NCBI GenBank assembly: GCA_907165135.1
Contig: OU015569.1
Location: 12,090,501-12,154,500 of the forward strand
Length of the DNA: 64,000 nt
Direction: 5' to 3'
DNA from: Oikopleura dioica
Lineage: Eukaryota; Chordata; Appendicularia; Copelata; Oikopleuridae
Shown: one piece after another, positions 10,417 to 19,767 of the stretch
Layout: each line of letters begins with the position of its first letter
Position numbering within the stretch: the first letter of the stretch is position 1
Translations under genes and position numbers: made by a program
Notes under the pieces: generated by a model
Databases searched by the model: none
What the model was told of the DNA's origin: nothing
Seen by the model: the letters and a program-made list of their open reading frames with translations, nothing else

Positions 10417-10811
10417 ATCGAAAACTTTAATTCGGGCTGAAATGAAATTTCAAATCTTCATTTTTAGTTTTGCTTTAGTTCCTTAATTCTACTTCTTTTA
10501 ACTGCCTTTTTCCGCTTTTTCGTTTTAGCGCTTTTTACTATTTAAAAACTGTATTCTAATGTCGATATTCCTTGTATTACCGTACTATTACTGTGCTATT
10601 AACTGAAACTCTTGAGATTTCAATAAAGATATTCTTGTTCATTCCAAACCAGCTTTTTCCGTAGGCATAAAAGAAGTTTAATCTTAAAAATTTCTAAAAA
10701 AAACGTAAAAAGTTTAAATTTCGGCGAAAAACCTGGCTCGCAACAAGAGCATACTCGATTGAATTTCTAAGAGCATCAAAACTTAGACAAGTTAGTCAAT
10801 TGAAAGCTACT

Positions 10812-11037
10812 GAAAAAACCTGTGTACAGAAAACCTGAGTCAGGTTTTGAATATACTAAATGAAAAGCCGCGGAGCGGCTTTTTAAAACGAAGCCGCAAA
10901 GCGGCTTCGCAATATTACCATTCATGTCAATTCTTAAATTCTGGCGAAGCCGCTTTGCGGCTTCGTTTTTAAAAGCCGCTTCGCGGCTTTTCATTTAGTA
11001 TATTCAAAACCTGACTCAGGTTTTTACAAAGGTTGCT
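10812..11037. mobile_element. family A foldback with inner GCCGC hairpins
   Basis: Arms AAACCTGAGTCAGGTTTTGA and AAACCTGACTCAGGTTTTTA enclose two GAAGCCGC(G/A)AAGCGGCTT hairpins around a loop of about 40 bp. Confidence 0.75.
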
Positions 11038-11262
11038 TTGCCAAAATAGTATCAAAAAAAGGTTGGAAATCATTTTTGATTTACATTTTTAATAATAATT
11101 AAAATTTTAATATAATTTAATAATTGAGTAAAATTTTAAATTAAATAAAATTCGCGCGAGAATATTCCAAGATTGCCTACGTTTCCTAAGTTTTCCTTTT
11201 TTAAAATTTTCGGTTTTGGTAATTGAGCAGTTTGAATTTGGTGTTGTCGTCAAGGCAAATCA

Positions 11263-11499
11263 GTGATGTCACTGGGAAATCAATTGTGTGAAAGAAAAAC
11301 GGAGTCATCAAAGAATAAAGAATGCGCAGAATCGAAATACTTCCGGAGCCACGCTTCTCTTTCCGACGGCGATCTTCTCCTGTCTTTATCAAAGTTGTGC
11401 CCGCTGGACCTAATAAAACCTACTTTCTTCCATTCATGGAGAAAAGAATTTCTTTTGTTTAACAAATTCTCGTTCGAAAGGAAAAGGGAAATCCATTAG
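11263..11499 (+). CDS. doubtful ORF, 78 aa
   Basis: The ORF is Ser/Leu-rich, and the part from 11325 to 11410 uses G/C-ending codons as the real genes here do. The opposite strand is also open over the same bases. No splice partners, domain or conserved motif were found, so it could be a decayed exon. Confidence 0.15.
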   Translation: MMSLGNQLCERKTESSKNKECAESKYFRSHASLSDGDLLLSLSKLCPLDLIKPTFFHSWRKEFLLFNKFSFERKREIH

Positions 11500-11690
11500 T
11501 GACAGAATGATTCTGAACGATTAAAATCGTAAAAACAATTCGCTTTTCAGAAGATATTCTCAAGTGGCTAGACAGAAAGATTTTTTAAAGAAAGAGAACT
11601 TTATATATTGAGAATTTTGATTTAAGGTAGTGACACCCTTATTTTCCGAAATTTTTCTATTTACGTAACAAGCCTAAATATTGGAAATCC

Positions 11691-11947
11691 GGGACTAAGC
11701 CAAAATATGGAAAATATAAGTGCATTTTTGAATAACCAATAAGATTGCTGTATTTGGCTTACCGGCCAATCAAAACCCTGATCCATCAAATCACTTCCAT
11801 TTGTTGGTTCTGCCCGAAATCCGTAGGCAAAACCAATTGGTTGAACTGATTTTATGGATCAGGGTTTTGATTGGCCGATAGGCCAAATGCGGCAATCTTA
11901 TTGGTTATCCAAAATGCACTTCCATATTTTGGTTTAGTCCAAATCCG
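11691..11947. mobile_element. family B foldback, complete copy
   Basis: The best-preserved copy in the window: it starts GGGACTAAGCCAAAATATGG and ends CCATATTTTGGTTTAGTCC, with inverted inner blocks CCAATAAGATTGC / GCAATCTTATTGG and GGCCAATCAAAACCCTGATC / its complement. The loop is about 60 bp. Confidence 0.75.
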
Positions 11948-12417
11948 TTAAAACGGAGACCGTTTTTTAAATTTAAAGGTCTCGAATAAAATATTCCGGA
12001 GCTGGAAAAATCATTTCCAAAAAAGTTGGCTATCGATCAGAAATCGCAGGAATGGTAATTAATCAGTTGGCCCTTATAATCTCCTTTGCTTGTTCAAATA
12101 AACCCCCTTCTTGAAGTGCTTCTTTTGAGATTCTTCCTTACTGAGAATAAACTGATTCCACATTTTCAAAAGAGAAAAGAGTTACAGAGCGAAACAAGGC
12201 AAAATGGCTCAGTGCCTAAGGAAGGGCTTCAATTTGCTTCAAAATCAACGATCAAAATGAGCGGTAAAATGACTGTAGTTAATTGGCGGCTCGAAATTAA
12301 CATGTCCTGGCCTTGTAAGTGAAATCTATCGATCCGGTTACCTCAGTTGAGCTAAATTCCCACTTGCGGCATTTTTATTTTTCCCGCTATTTTTCGAGTT
12401 TTACGAAAAAAGTAAAG
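11948..12417. other. upstream region of the claudin-like gene
   Basis: Short ORFs occur (12086-12322), but none joins convincingly to the exon at 12418. It probably holds the promoter and 5' leader of the claudin-like gene. No TATA box was recognised. Confidence 0.3.
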
Positions 12418-14754
12418 ATGGCGACAATCTACGAAATAAGCCACAAGAGACTGGTCTGCTTCCTGACCTTGATGGTGATCGTCTTCGTCGACATTTGGGT
12501 CTCGTTTGGGGCCACTTGGGTCATTGGCATTCAGGGCGAGCAGAGAATGCAAAATAACCAAAAGGTAAAAGTACTCTTCCTTGATTTCAGGAGATTGAAA
12601 AAATGATGAAAAAGGGGACTTTTTGTCGCAATTTTCAATTACTCAATTGACTTTTATTTAATTTTACTATTTTTTATTTTAATTTTCTTATTTAATCATT
12701 TTATTCATTATTTTTTAACAAATTCGCGCTAGAAGTTTTCAATTTTTTCCTATTACAGTTGATTCAGCAGGCCTTTCTCGATAAAAAAGCAATAAATCAA
12801 ACTAAATTTACAGTTAGTTCATCCTCTAATCATCGCCTCTCTAGGTCGAATCACTGTGGAGTCACTGTGATTTGCAGCCAAATTACAAGTCCGAACAATG
12901 CGACACGCTCTTCTCCTCCATCGGCGGCCCTTCTGTCGACGGGGGCAAGTACTTGGCTTGGGTAAGTGGCGAAATGTCCGAATTGATTCGAAAAAGATTT
13001 TAGCGCGCGATGACTGTAATTTCCGTGTTGACCTTTGCCGCCTCTGCTGCTTGCACTCTCCTCTCGCTCGACTGCGTCCTCATGACCGACTCAAAGCAAT
13101 GGGCGGCCTTGGCGGCTGGCAGCTTCTCCCTTTTCTCCGGTAATCTTTTTACTTTTTCAAACTTTAAGCTAAACTTGGAGTTTCTAGGATTGCTTCTTGC
13201 CGTGACTGCGATTTGGTACTCGGTCGACATGACAACTAGAAACATTGGATTCAACGGATTCAACGGCGGTGGACGATCTGCCCTTTCTACTAGAGTCGAT
13301 ATTTACAATCAAAGACCAGGTAATCAAATGTATTAACTGGGCTCGGAAACCTGTGTAGAAAACCTGAGTCAGGGTGAGAAAGTACCGCAGCGGCTTTTTA
13401 AAAAACGCAAGAATTTTATATAGATTTTACTGATAGTATTCGCGAAGCCGCTTCGCGGCTTCGTTTTAAAAAGCCGCTGCGCGGCTTTTCATTTCAACAC
13501 TTTCTGACCCTGACTCAGATTTTCAACATAGCCTAGGTTTCCGAGCCTAGGTAGATTTTTGAAATCAAGGAAGAGAACAAAATAAACAGGGCGATTTAAG
13601 GGGGTCGACGAGAATCGGGATTTTGGAACAAAATTCCGAGAAAACCTGATTGGCTGGAAAAATTTGGACTTTTCGGGTGAAATTAAAAGGGTTGAAAAAA
13701 TCTATCGGCGAAAAGAAGAAAAAATTTTGACCAGAAAAAATGGTCGAAAACTTGTCTCAAAGTGGACCCCAAATTGCCATTTTGGCAATTTTCATATTTT
13801 TCGTCACTTTTTTCGGACACTTTTGGTAAAGAAGTGCACGAAATTTCTGCGAAGACTCGCGAAACTCTTTGCCGATAGATTCTTAATACCCTTCTTTTCC
13901 CAACCGAGAAGTCAAAATATACGGGTTTTTCGGGAAATTTGTTCTAAAAATTCTTATTCTCGTCGACCTCCCCTTAAATTGTAACTTTAAGGCCCTGGCT
14001 TGATCTTCGCTTACATCATGTCCCTGGCAGCTGGAGTGATCGGCGCGTGTCTGATCATCTACTCGAACGACGAGGACTGCTACGAGCCCGACGTGGGCAA
14101 TGGTATGAGACGGGTCCTAACTTGTAAACTCACTAAATGCAAAAATTGTTTGATTTTTTCGTTGTCGGGCTTCGTTTGACCCGGGAGTAGCCACGAGCAA
14201 CGTTGATGTCAGCTGTGTCGGGTTTGACAATGGTCCCTGGTATCGCAGCGCCCGGTGCTTATCAGGTGACCTCTGGGGTCAATTCCTAACTCTTGATTAA
14301 AGTAGTAGAAAGCCCAAACGCGCCAACGAGGCTCTTATGAATCCACGAGGGGAATTTCGCAAGGTAAAAGCAGAACCAGCCTCCTAAACGGGCCAAAAAT
14401 ACCTCTAAAACGCGGCTTTTTCTAACCTTTTTGACCCCGGGGTTAGGAACGCCTGACCCTGAATCTGAACTCGATACCAGGCTCCAATTGCATGCTGCAT
14501 GACACCGCTTGACTCAAGTCCCAAAAAATCTGCACGATTAAAAAATTTTCCCGGTAAATTTAAAATTTTCCCTAGTCAACTATTTTTCAGCGCGGCGACC
14601 TTCGATGCCAATGAGCATGATTTCCGGCTTTCCTCGGCAAACGGCGCTGCGGAAACAATCAGAAGCGCAGTTTCTTTCCGAATCAATGCATGGATCGAAA
14701 CATTCTATCGACGGAATCGACAGGACTCCTGGAGGACAGCTAGATTATATTTAA
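12418..14754 (+). CDS. claudin-like tetraspan membrane protein, 286 aa
   Basis: Seven exons (12418-12564, 12759-12812, 12845-12961, 13004-13139, 13188-13319, 13992-14102, 14591-14754) join in phase to 287 codons. Four hydrophobic segments lie near residues 13-37, 109-130, 143-166 and 198-220. The first outer loop has the claudin signature L-W-x2-C-x10-C (L71, W72, C75, C86); the usual G is S70. The cytoplasmic tail is Ser/Arg-rich and ends LDYI, a plausible PDZ ligand like the YV ends of claudins. Expected role: paracellular junction or epithelial membrane organiser. Introns 2, 3 and 4 are 32, 42 and 48 nt. Intron 5 carries family A and TTAA elements. The tail exon is the least certain; an alternative end at 14479-14511 exists. 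Confidence 0.75.
13339..13548. mobile_element. family A foldback with inner hairpins
   Basis: It lies in intron 5 of the claudin-like gene, running from GGGCTCGGAAACCTGTGTAG to CCTAGGTTTCCGAGCC. Inner GCCGC hairpins are intact on the right side and shortened on the left. Confidence 0.75.
13596..13977. mobile_element. TTAA-flanked foldback (piggyBac-like target)
   Basis: TTAA at each end borders TTAAGGGGGTCGACGAGAAT and the inverse ATTCTCGTCGACCTCC. TTAA duplication is the hallmark of piggyBac-type insertion. It lies just before the exon 6 acceptor of the claudin-like gene. A relative with similar interior is at 51163-51540. No transposase is encoded. Confidence 0.65.
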
Positions 14755-14792
14755 CTACTGTAAGTCAGTTTTTTATTTTTCGTTTTTGATGA

Positions 14793-15338
14793 TTAAGGAC
14801 CCCCGTCAGCTTTTTTCGAAAAATCAAATTTCGGAATTTTAAAATTTTTACCCCGGAAACGGATTCTACGGGTCAAAAAACGATTTTGAGGCTGCATTTT
14901 TCGGGGTCTATCTCGACTCCTTCAACCCCAAAATCGCATTTGAAAATGGTAGTATGGAAAAATGTTTCGGTAAAACTGCCGAAATATGGTGAGCTTATTT
15001 TCTGATTAATATTTCGGTAACCGCCGAAACTTTTTTCACTTATTTCCACTGTTTTCAAAAAAATATTTCGGCAGGCTACCGAAATCTTTTTCACTTTTAA
15101 GGTCGTTTCTAGCAATAAGATTTCGGCAAAAAAGGCGCAGAAGATGACGGAAATCAAGAAATCTTTCTGGACTTTTCGCCGAAAATTGACAAATTTGCCC
15201 TAATTTTGGCAAAACATTGATTTTTCTTGGTCAAAAATTCCTCTTATCAAGTTTAACCTGAGGAAGCATAAAAAACCAAAAATATGGTGTTTTAAAAAAT
15301 TTACATTTTTCGAAGGAAAAGCTGATGGGGGTCCTTAA
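14793..15338. mobile_element. TTAA-flanked element, GGACCCCCGTCA ends
   Basis: It begins TTAAGGACCCCCGTCAGC and ends GCTGATGGGGGTCCTTAA. The first 150 bp match the 27578-27920 element closely, including ACCCCGGAAA and GATTCTACGGGTCAAAAAAC-type blocks. It starts about 40 bp after the claudin-like stop codon. Several CGGTAACCGCCGAAA-like inverted motifs lie in the middle. Confidence 0.7.
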
Positions 15339-16036
15339 TTTGACGATTTTAGTTGTTGCGAAAAAACCTACGAAAAACCATCTTGCCAAGCCTTTTTTCC
15401 AATCTGTACCGAGCTACTGTATCTGCTCTGCTCTGCTTTTTAACCGCTAGATTCATGCATTCCAAAATTTTGAATTATTGACACTCGCGAGTAATAAACG
15501 AATCCAGTGTTCCATGATTTTTTGATGGATTTTGAACCTCGTGGCACCGATTAAAAGGAGCTATAAAAAGCTGCGAGAAAAGAGCGCTGGAGTCTAATCG
15601 GCACTTGAGCGTTCCTTTTCCTATCATTCCGATTCTCAGCTGCGCGGAATCCTGACAAAGTGTCCTTTTAAAACAAAATACGATTCCGAGCGAAATCTTC
15701 GTAACACTTCAACGCCCGTTTTTCTTTTTCGAGTGCGCCAGTCACGTTAATTCTTCTGAATTTCTGACGTTTTTCAATGCTCTTTGTTCATTCCAACTTT
15801 AGATATCGCTTTGGAATATCCAGATCTACAGTAGCAAAAGTCTGATTCATGTTAGAAGCGCGTTTTAGAGATGTGACGGAAGGTGCAAAAAGTGACCCAA
15901 GCTCCTTTCCGGCCACGAGTAAGTATTTTCCAATGTGATCGCGCCTCCGTAAAGCTGCTCTCTTCTCTCAACCTTGTGACTTTCGCTGCTCTAATGAGAT
16001 TTCTTTCTTGCGTCAGAGAAGCAATTTCGCACAGGT

Positions 16037-16163
16037 TGGGCCGTCAGCTACCTGTGTCGGAATTTCTCGGAAACCTGAGTCAGGGCCTCAAAAGCGGCTT
16101 TTTATAAAATCTCTTTCAGGCTCACCCTGACTCAGGTTTTCCACACAGGTTGCCGAGCCCAAC
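16037..16163. mobile_element. family A foldback, simple form
   Basis: Left arm GTCAGCTACCTGTGTCGGAA is diverged; right arm CACCCTGACTCAGGTTTTCC ends CACAGGTTGCCGAGCCC. Confidence 0.65.
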
Positions 16164-16207
16164 CTGTATTCTTTCTTTAAGTTTAGTATCGATGAAATCT
16201 TCTAGCC

Positions 16208-16446
16208 TGGGCTCGGCAACCTGAGTAAAAACCTGAGTCAGGCTCTGGGAGAGCTTAAATGAAAAGCCGCATAGCGGCTTTTGAAAAACGAAGCCGCGAA
16301 GCGGCTTCGCCAGGAGTTAAAAGAAAATTTATATGGTTTATTTTCGAAGCCGCTTTGCGGCTTCATTTCTAAAAAGCCGCTACGCGGCTTTTCATTTTAG
16401 CTCTTCCAGAGCCTGACTCAGGTTTTCTACTCAGGTTGCCGAGCCA
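16208..16446. mobile_element. family A foldback, full compound form
   Basis: A near-ideal copy: GGGCTCGGCAACCTGAGTAA at the left, AGGTTGCCGAGCC at the right, with inner hairpins AAAAGCCGC(A/G)TAGCGGCTTTT and GAAGCCGCGAAGCGGCTTCG. It begins 45 bp after the preceding copy. Confidence 0.8.
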
Positions 16447-17144
16447 AACCTTCTTTCTGTTAAGAATGATAAAGATTTTTGCTGTTTATTGGCAAATCTT
16501 TCCCCTAAAACTAAAACTAAGACAGAAAATAAGGAAGAAAATCAACCCCCAACTTTGAAGAGCTCGAGAAGCGGGGCGCGCGGTGCGGGATGGCGCGCGC
16601 GAGCGAATCATGATTTCTCCTCTTCAAAATTTATGAGACAAGGAATGAAGGAATGTCCTGATTGTTGGAATTTTTTTGATAAAATCAAGAAGACTATGCT
16701 CTGATTATTTTGAGAAACAGCTATTGGAAGACTCTAATTCGAGAGAGAAAAGAGAACAGAACTAAACAGTCTGAAACGTCAAAAAGTATGGAAAAAATGA
16801 ATATAATGATCTTGAATTATAAAATATAAGTTTTGTAAAAATAAAATTCCATATCAATTCTTTTAAAAATCCAAATAGGGGCCCGCCCATTTAGAGGTCT
16901 AAAAACGTATGTGAAAAATGTAATAGTGAAAGATTATTGGAGATAAGTAAAGGTGTTGTCGATTTTAGCCAATAAAAAATTCAGCAAGTTACATTTCTTG
17001 CTGAATTCTTTCTCAACTTGTGGCGGACTAACGTGCCTGGTCCACGGTTATTTGATAAAGACGCATTCGTTTTTCCCCTTTTTTCTCTATTAGAAGGAAT
17101 ATAGCCAATATCAATGATAAAGGCCCAGAGTTGCAAATTTGGCT

Positions 17145-17580
17145 TTATTTTCGCTGAGCTGCCCTGAGTGAGAAATTCTCTGAGCTGAGCTGAGCTGGCA
17201 TACTTCGGAGCTCACTGAGCTGAGCTGAGCTGAGCTGGCCATTTTCAGAGGTCATTGAGCTGAGCTGAGCTTAGCAGACCTTTTTAAGGTAGTTAAGCTG
17301 AGCTGAGCAGACCCTAATTAGAGCTGAGCTGAGCTGAGTGAGCTGGGTTGAGCTGTTTTTACTGTTTTTAGTAGTGAAATTATGTTAAAATCACTGAGCT
17401 GAGCTGAGCTGAGCTGAGTAATACTTGTCTGAGCTGAGCTGAGCGGAGCAGATCATGTTCGAGAATAATTGAGCTGAGCTGAGCTGAATGATACTTGTCT
17501 GAGCTGAGCTGAGCAGAGCAGATCATGTTCGAGAATAATTGAGCTCAGCTCACTCGGCTCACTCAGCGCAGCAAATTTGC
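17145..17580. repeat. GAGCT satellite-like array
   Basis: Tandem GAGCTGAGCT pentamers alternate with short spacers (CATACTTC, ATTTTCAGAG, AATACTTGTC). A higher-order unit of about 70 bp repeats at 17400-17545 (AATAATTGAGCTGAGC...). The array is mainly in one orientation and closes with AGCTCAGCTCACTCGGCTCA in the inverse sense. Related degenerate stretches occur at 29750-29960 and 41140-41395. Confidence 0.7.
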
Positions 17581-17920
17581 AACTCTGTAAAGGCCAACTA
17601 AGCTTGGAAGAAAATAAAGCTAAGTTAAGCTTAGCCTAGCTGGCTAACTTCTTGTTAGCTATCATTTTTTCTTGTCTTTTCGTTTTTCGCGACGTTTGAC
17701 TCCTTAAAATACGAGACAGGAAATTTAGGGAGAAAAAAGACTGATTATGGGAGCTGCTTGGGTCGATTTTTTTGGCTAACTGCTGATTAACAGCTTAATT
17801 AATGTAACGGATGTTAAAAAATTGTGCTTGAGCGTGACGCCATCGAAAATAAATAAATTGCGCTAATCGCGGAAACTCAAACTCATCAACTTTTCCTCTA
17901 GAGCTACTGTAGTGCTAATT

Positions 17921-18100
17921 GGCCTCGGCAACCTGAGTAAAAACCTGAGTCAGGTACTGAAAGGCTAAAATTCAAAGCCGCGTAGCGGCTGTCTTAAAGA
18001 GGAAATCGCTTTGCGGCTTCGTTTTTAAAAGCCGCTACGCGGCTTTTAATTTTAACTTTCCAAAACCTGACTCAGGTTTTCTACACAGGTTGCCTAGCCC
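17921..18100. mobile_element. family A foldback with inner hairpins
   Basis: GGCCTCGGCAACCTGAGTAA at the left and CACAGGTTGCCTAGCCC at the right. The left inner hairpin is partly lost (AGGAAATCGCTTTGCGGC). Confidence 0.75.
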
Positions 18101-18375
18101 AGACTCCAACTGTTCCTTGTTTTTAATTGCGAGGTGTAGAACAAGCCCGGCGAAAGAAAGGTCAAGCTAAATGACATGAGCATCGTTTATTAAAAAATCG
18201 CGTGGATGATTATTTTTAATCAGCTGGATCAAACTCGATTAGCCGAAAAAGGGGATGATGCTTTTAAACTGTGTTGCAAATTTTTAAGGATAAGCTAGCT
18301 AAGTTTCGTAGCTTAGTTTTATTTTATCAGCTTAGCTTAGATTTTACTCAAACTAACTTAGCTAGCAGCTAGCTC

Positions 18376-19255
18376 TTGGCTCGCCAACCTGTGTAGAAAA
18401 CCTAAGTCCGAGTCTGAAATCTGATTGGTCAAAAATTTGACCAAAATTTTGGTCAAAATTGTGGATTTTTGTCGACTCGTTGCACCTCCTCTTCTTGATA
18501 TGGAGCGTATTGAACTTCTCGATTTGAAGAGTGAAAGCCATAATGCCAAGAATCGAGTTCTAGAATTTGAATTTTATGAAGCCGATATAAAGTGAGAAAA
18601 TAACACAAACACAACAACTTCCTACAACGAATTCACGAATGAAAAAAGTGTGATTAGAATTCTATTTAGAATAATTGTAAAAACTCATACCCATATTACA
18701 CTCGAACCATACCCAACGAACTGTACTCGGCGACCTGTGTAAAAACCTGAGTCAGGGCCCGAAAGAGCCCGCGTAAAACTTATAATAGACTAAAATTGTT
18801 ATATTTCCGCGGCTTTTCTTTTAACTCTTTCAAGCCCTGACTCAGGTTTTTACACAGGTCGCCGAGTACAGTTCGTTGAATATGGTTCGAGTATAATATG
18901 GGTATGAGTTTTACAATTATTCTATTCTAATCATTACTTTTTCATTCGACAATTTATTGTAGGAATTTGTTGCGTTCGAGTTATTTTCTCACTTTATTTC
19001 GGCTTCATAAAATTCAAATTCTAGAACTCGATTCTTGGCATTATGGCTTTCACTCTTCAAATCGAGAAGTTCAATACGCTCGATATCAAGAAGAGGAGGT
19101 GCAACGAATCGACGAAAATCCAAAATGTTGACCAAATTTTTGGTCAAATTTTTGACCAATCAGATATCCGCATTCGCAATTATTACAAATGCGAAATTTC
19201 GCTTTAGCTTTTTCAGACTCGGACTCAGGTTTTTACACAGGTTGACGAACCCAGC
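18376..19255. repeat. 880-bp palindrome
   Basis: The sequence from about 18376 to 18720 reappears as its reverse complement at about 18870 to 19255. As a result the same 40-codon peptide start (MALWLSLFKSRSSIRSISRR) is read on the minus strand near 18549 and on the plus strand at 19035. The core is a family A foldback. The outer ends also match family A ends (CTCGCCAACCTGTGTAGAAA), so the whole unit resembles a giant family member with unrelated DNA in its arms. Arm identity is high, implying recent formation or gene conversion. Confidence 0.75.
18721..18870. mobile_element. family A foldback at a palindrome centre
   Basis: CTGTACTCGGCGACCTGTGT at the left and the exact inverse at the right; it forms the core of the 18376-19255 palindrome. 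Confidence 0.7.
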
Positions 19256-19549
19256 TATTTCTCCTTTTTCTTTCAGCAACGTTTCTATTCTCGTTAATTC
19301 GAAAATCGTAATTTCCTTCTTTGCGAAAAAACCAAGTCAGAATCCGGCCGCAAAATCCAACTTCAATGATAAACTGCGGCCATTCCGTTAACACCTCGGT
19401 CGAGAGCGAATTTCAAATTCATTCATCGCTAATTTATTCAAATCTCGACTTTCTTGAAGCCGATCATTTTCAATTAAAAGGGCGCGTTTTGGCACGTTAC
19501 TCACGACAAATCCGCAAAATGAGGCTGATTATTGAACAGTTATGCAAAA

Positions 19550-19766
19550 TATTACGAATTTACGCTTTTGATTTTCCAATTTTCTCGCAAAGAAATTTTT
19601 TTATAATTTTAAAATTATTGTCAATAAAAAATATTTTTATATTTTTCAAAAATTATTCATTTAAAAAAATATTTTTTTTTAATTTAAAAATTATTTTCAA
19701 TAAAAAAAATATTTTTTTAATTCAAAAATTATTTTTTATAAATAAAAAATTCCAAAGAAAATTTCA
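19550..19766. other. A/T-rich stretch before the sulfotransferase start
   Basis: Alternating AAAT/ATTT runs (for example TAAAAATTATTTTCAATAAA) with a 3' splice-like TTTCAG immediately before the ATG at 19768. This could be a 5' UTR intron end or a trans-splice acceptor. Confidence 0.35.
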
Positions 19767-19767
19767 G

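Larger units (their letters stand above)
15339..17144. other. repeat-rich intergenic region
   Basis: No exon set could be assembled. It contains two family A copies; the ORFs at 15883 and 16489 overlap or adjoin repeats and look non-coding. Confidence 0.4.

Noticed and set aside
17145-17580. CRISPR-like array
   Set aside because: Pentamer tandem repeats with degenerate spacers in an animal genome; no uniform repeats or unique spacers.
18358-19391. Two ORFs starting with the same MALWLSLFKSRSS peptide
   Set aside because: They are the two arms of one palindrome read on opposite strands, not duplicate genes.
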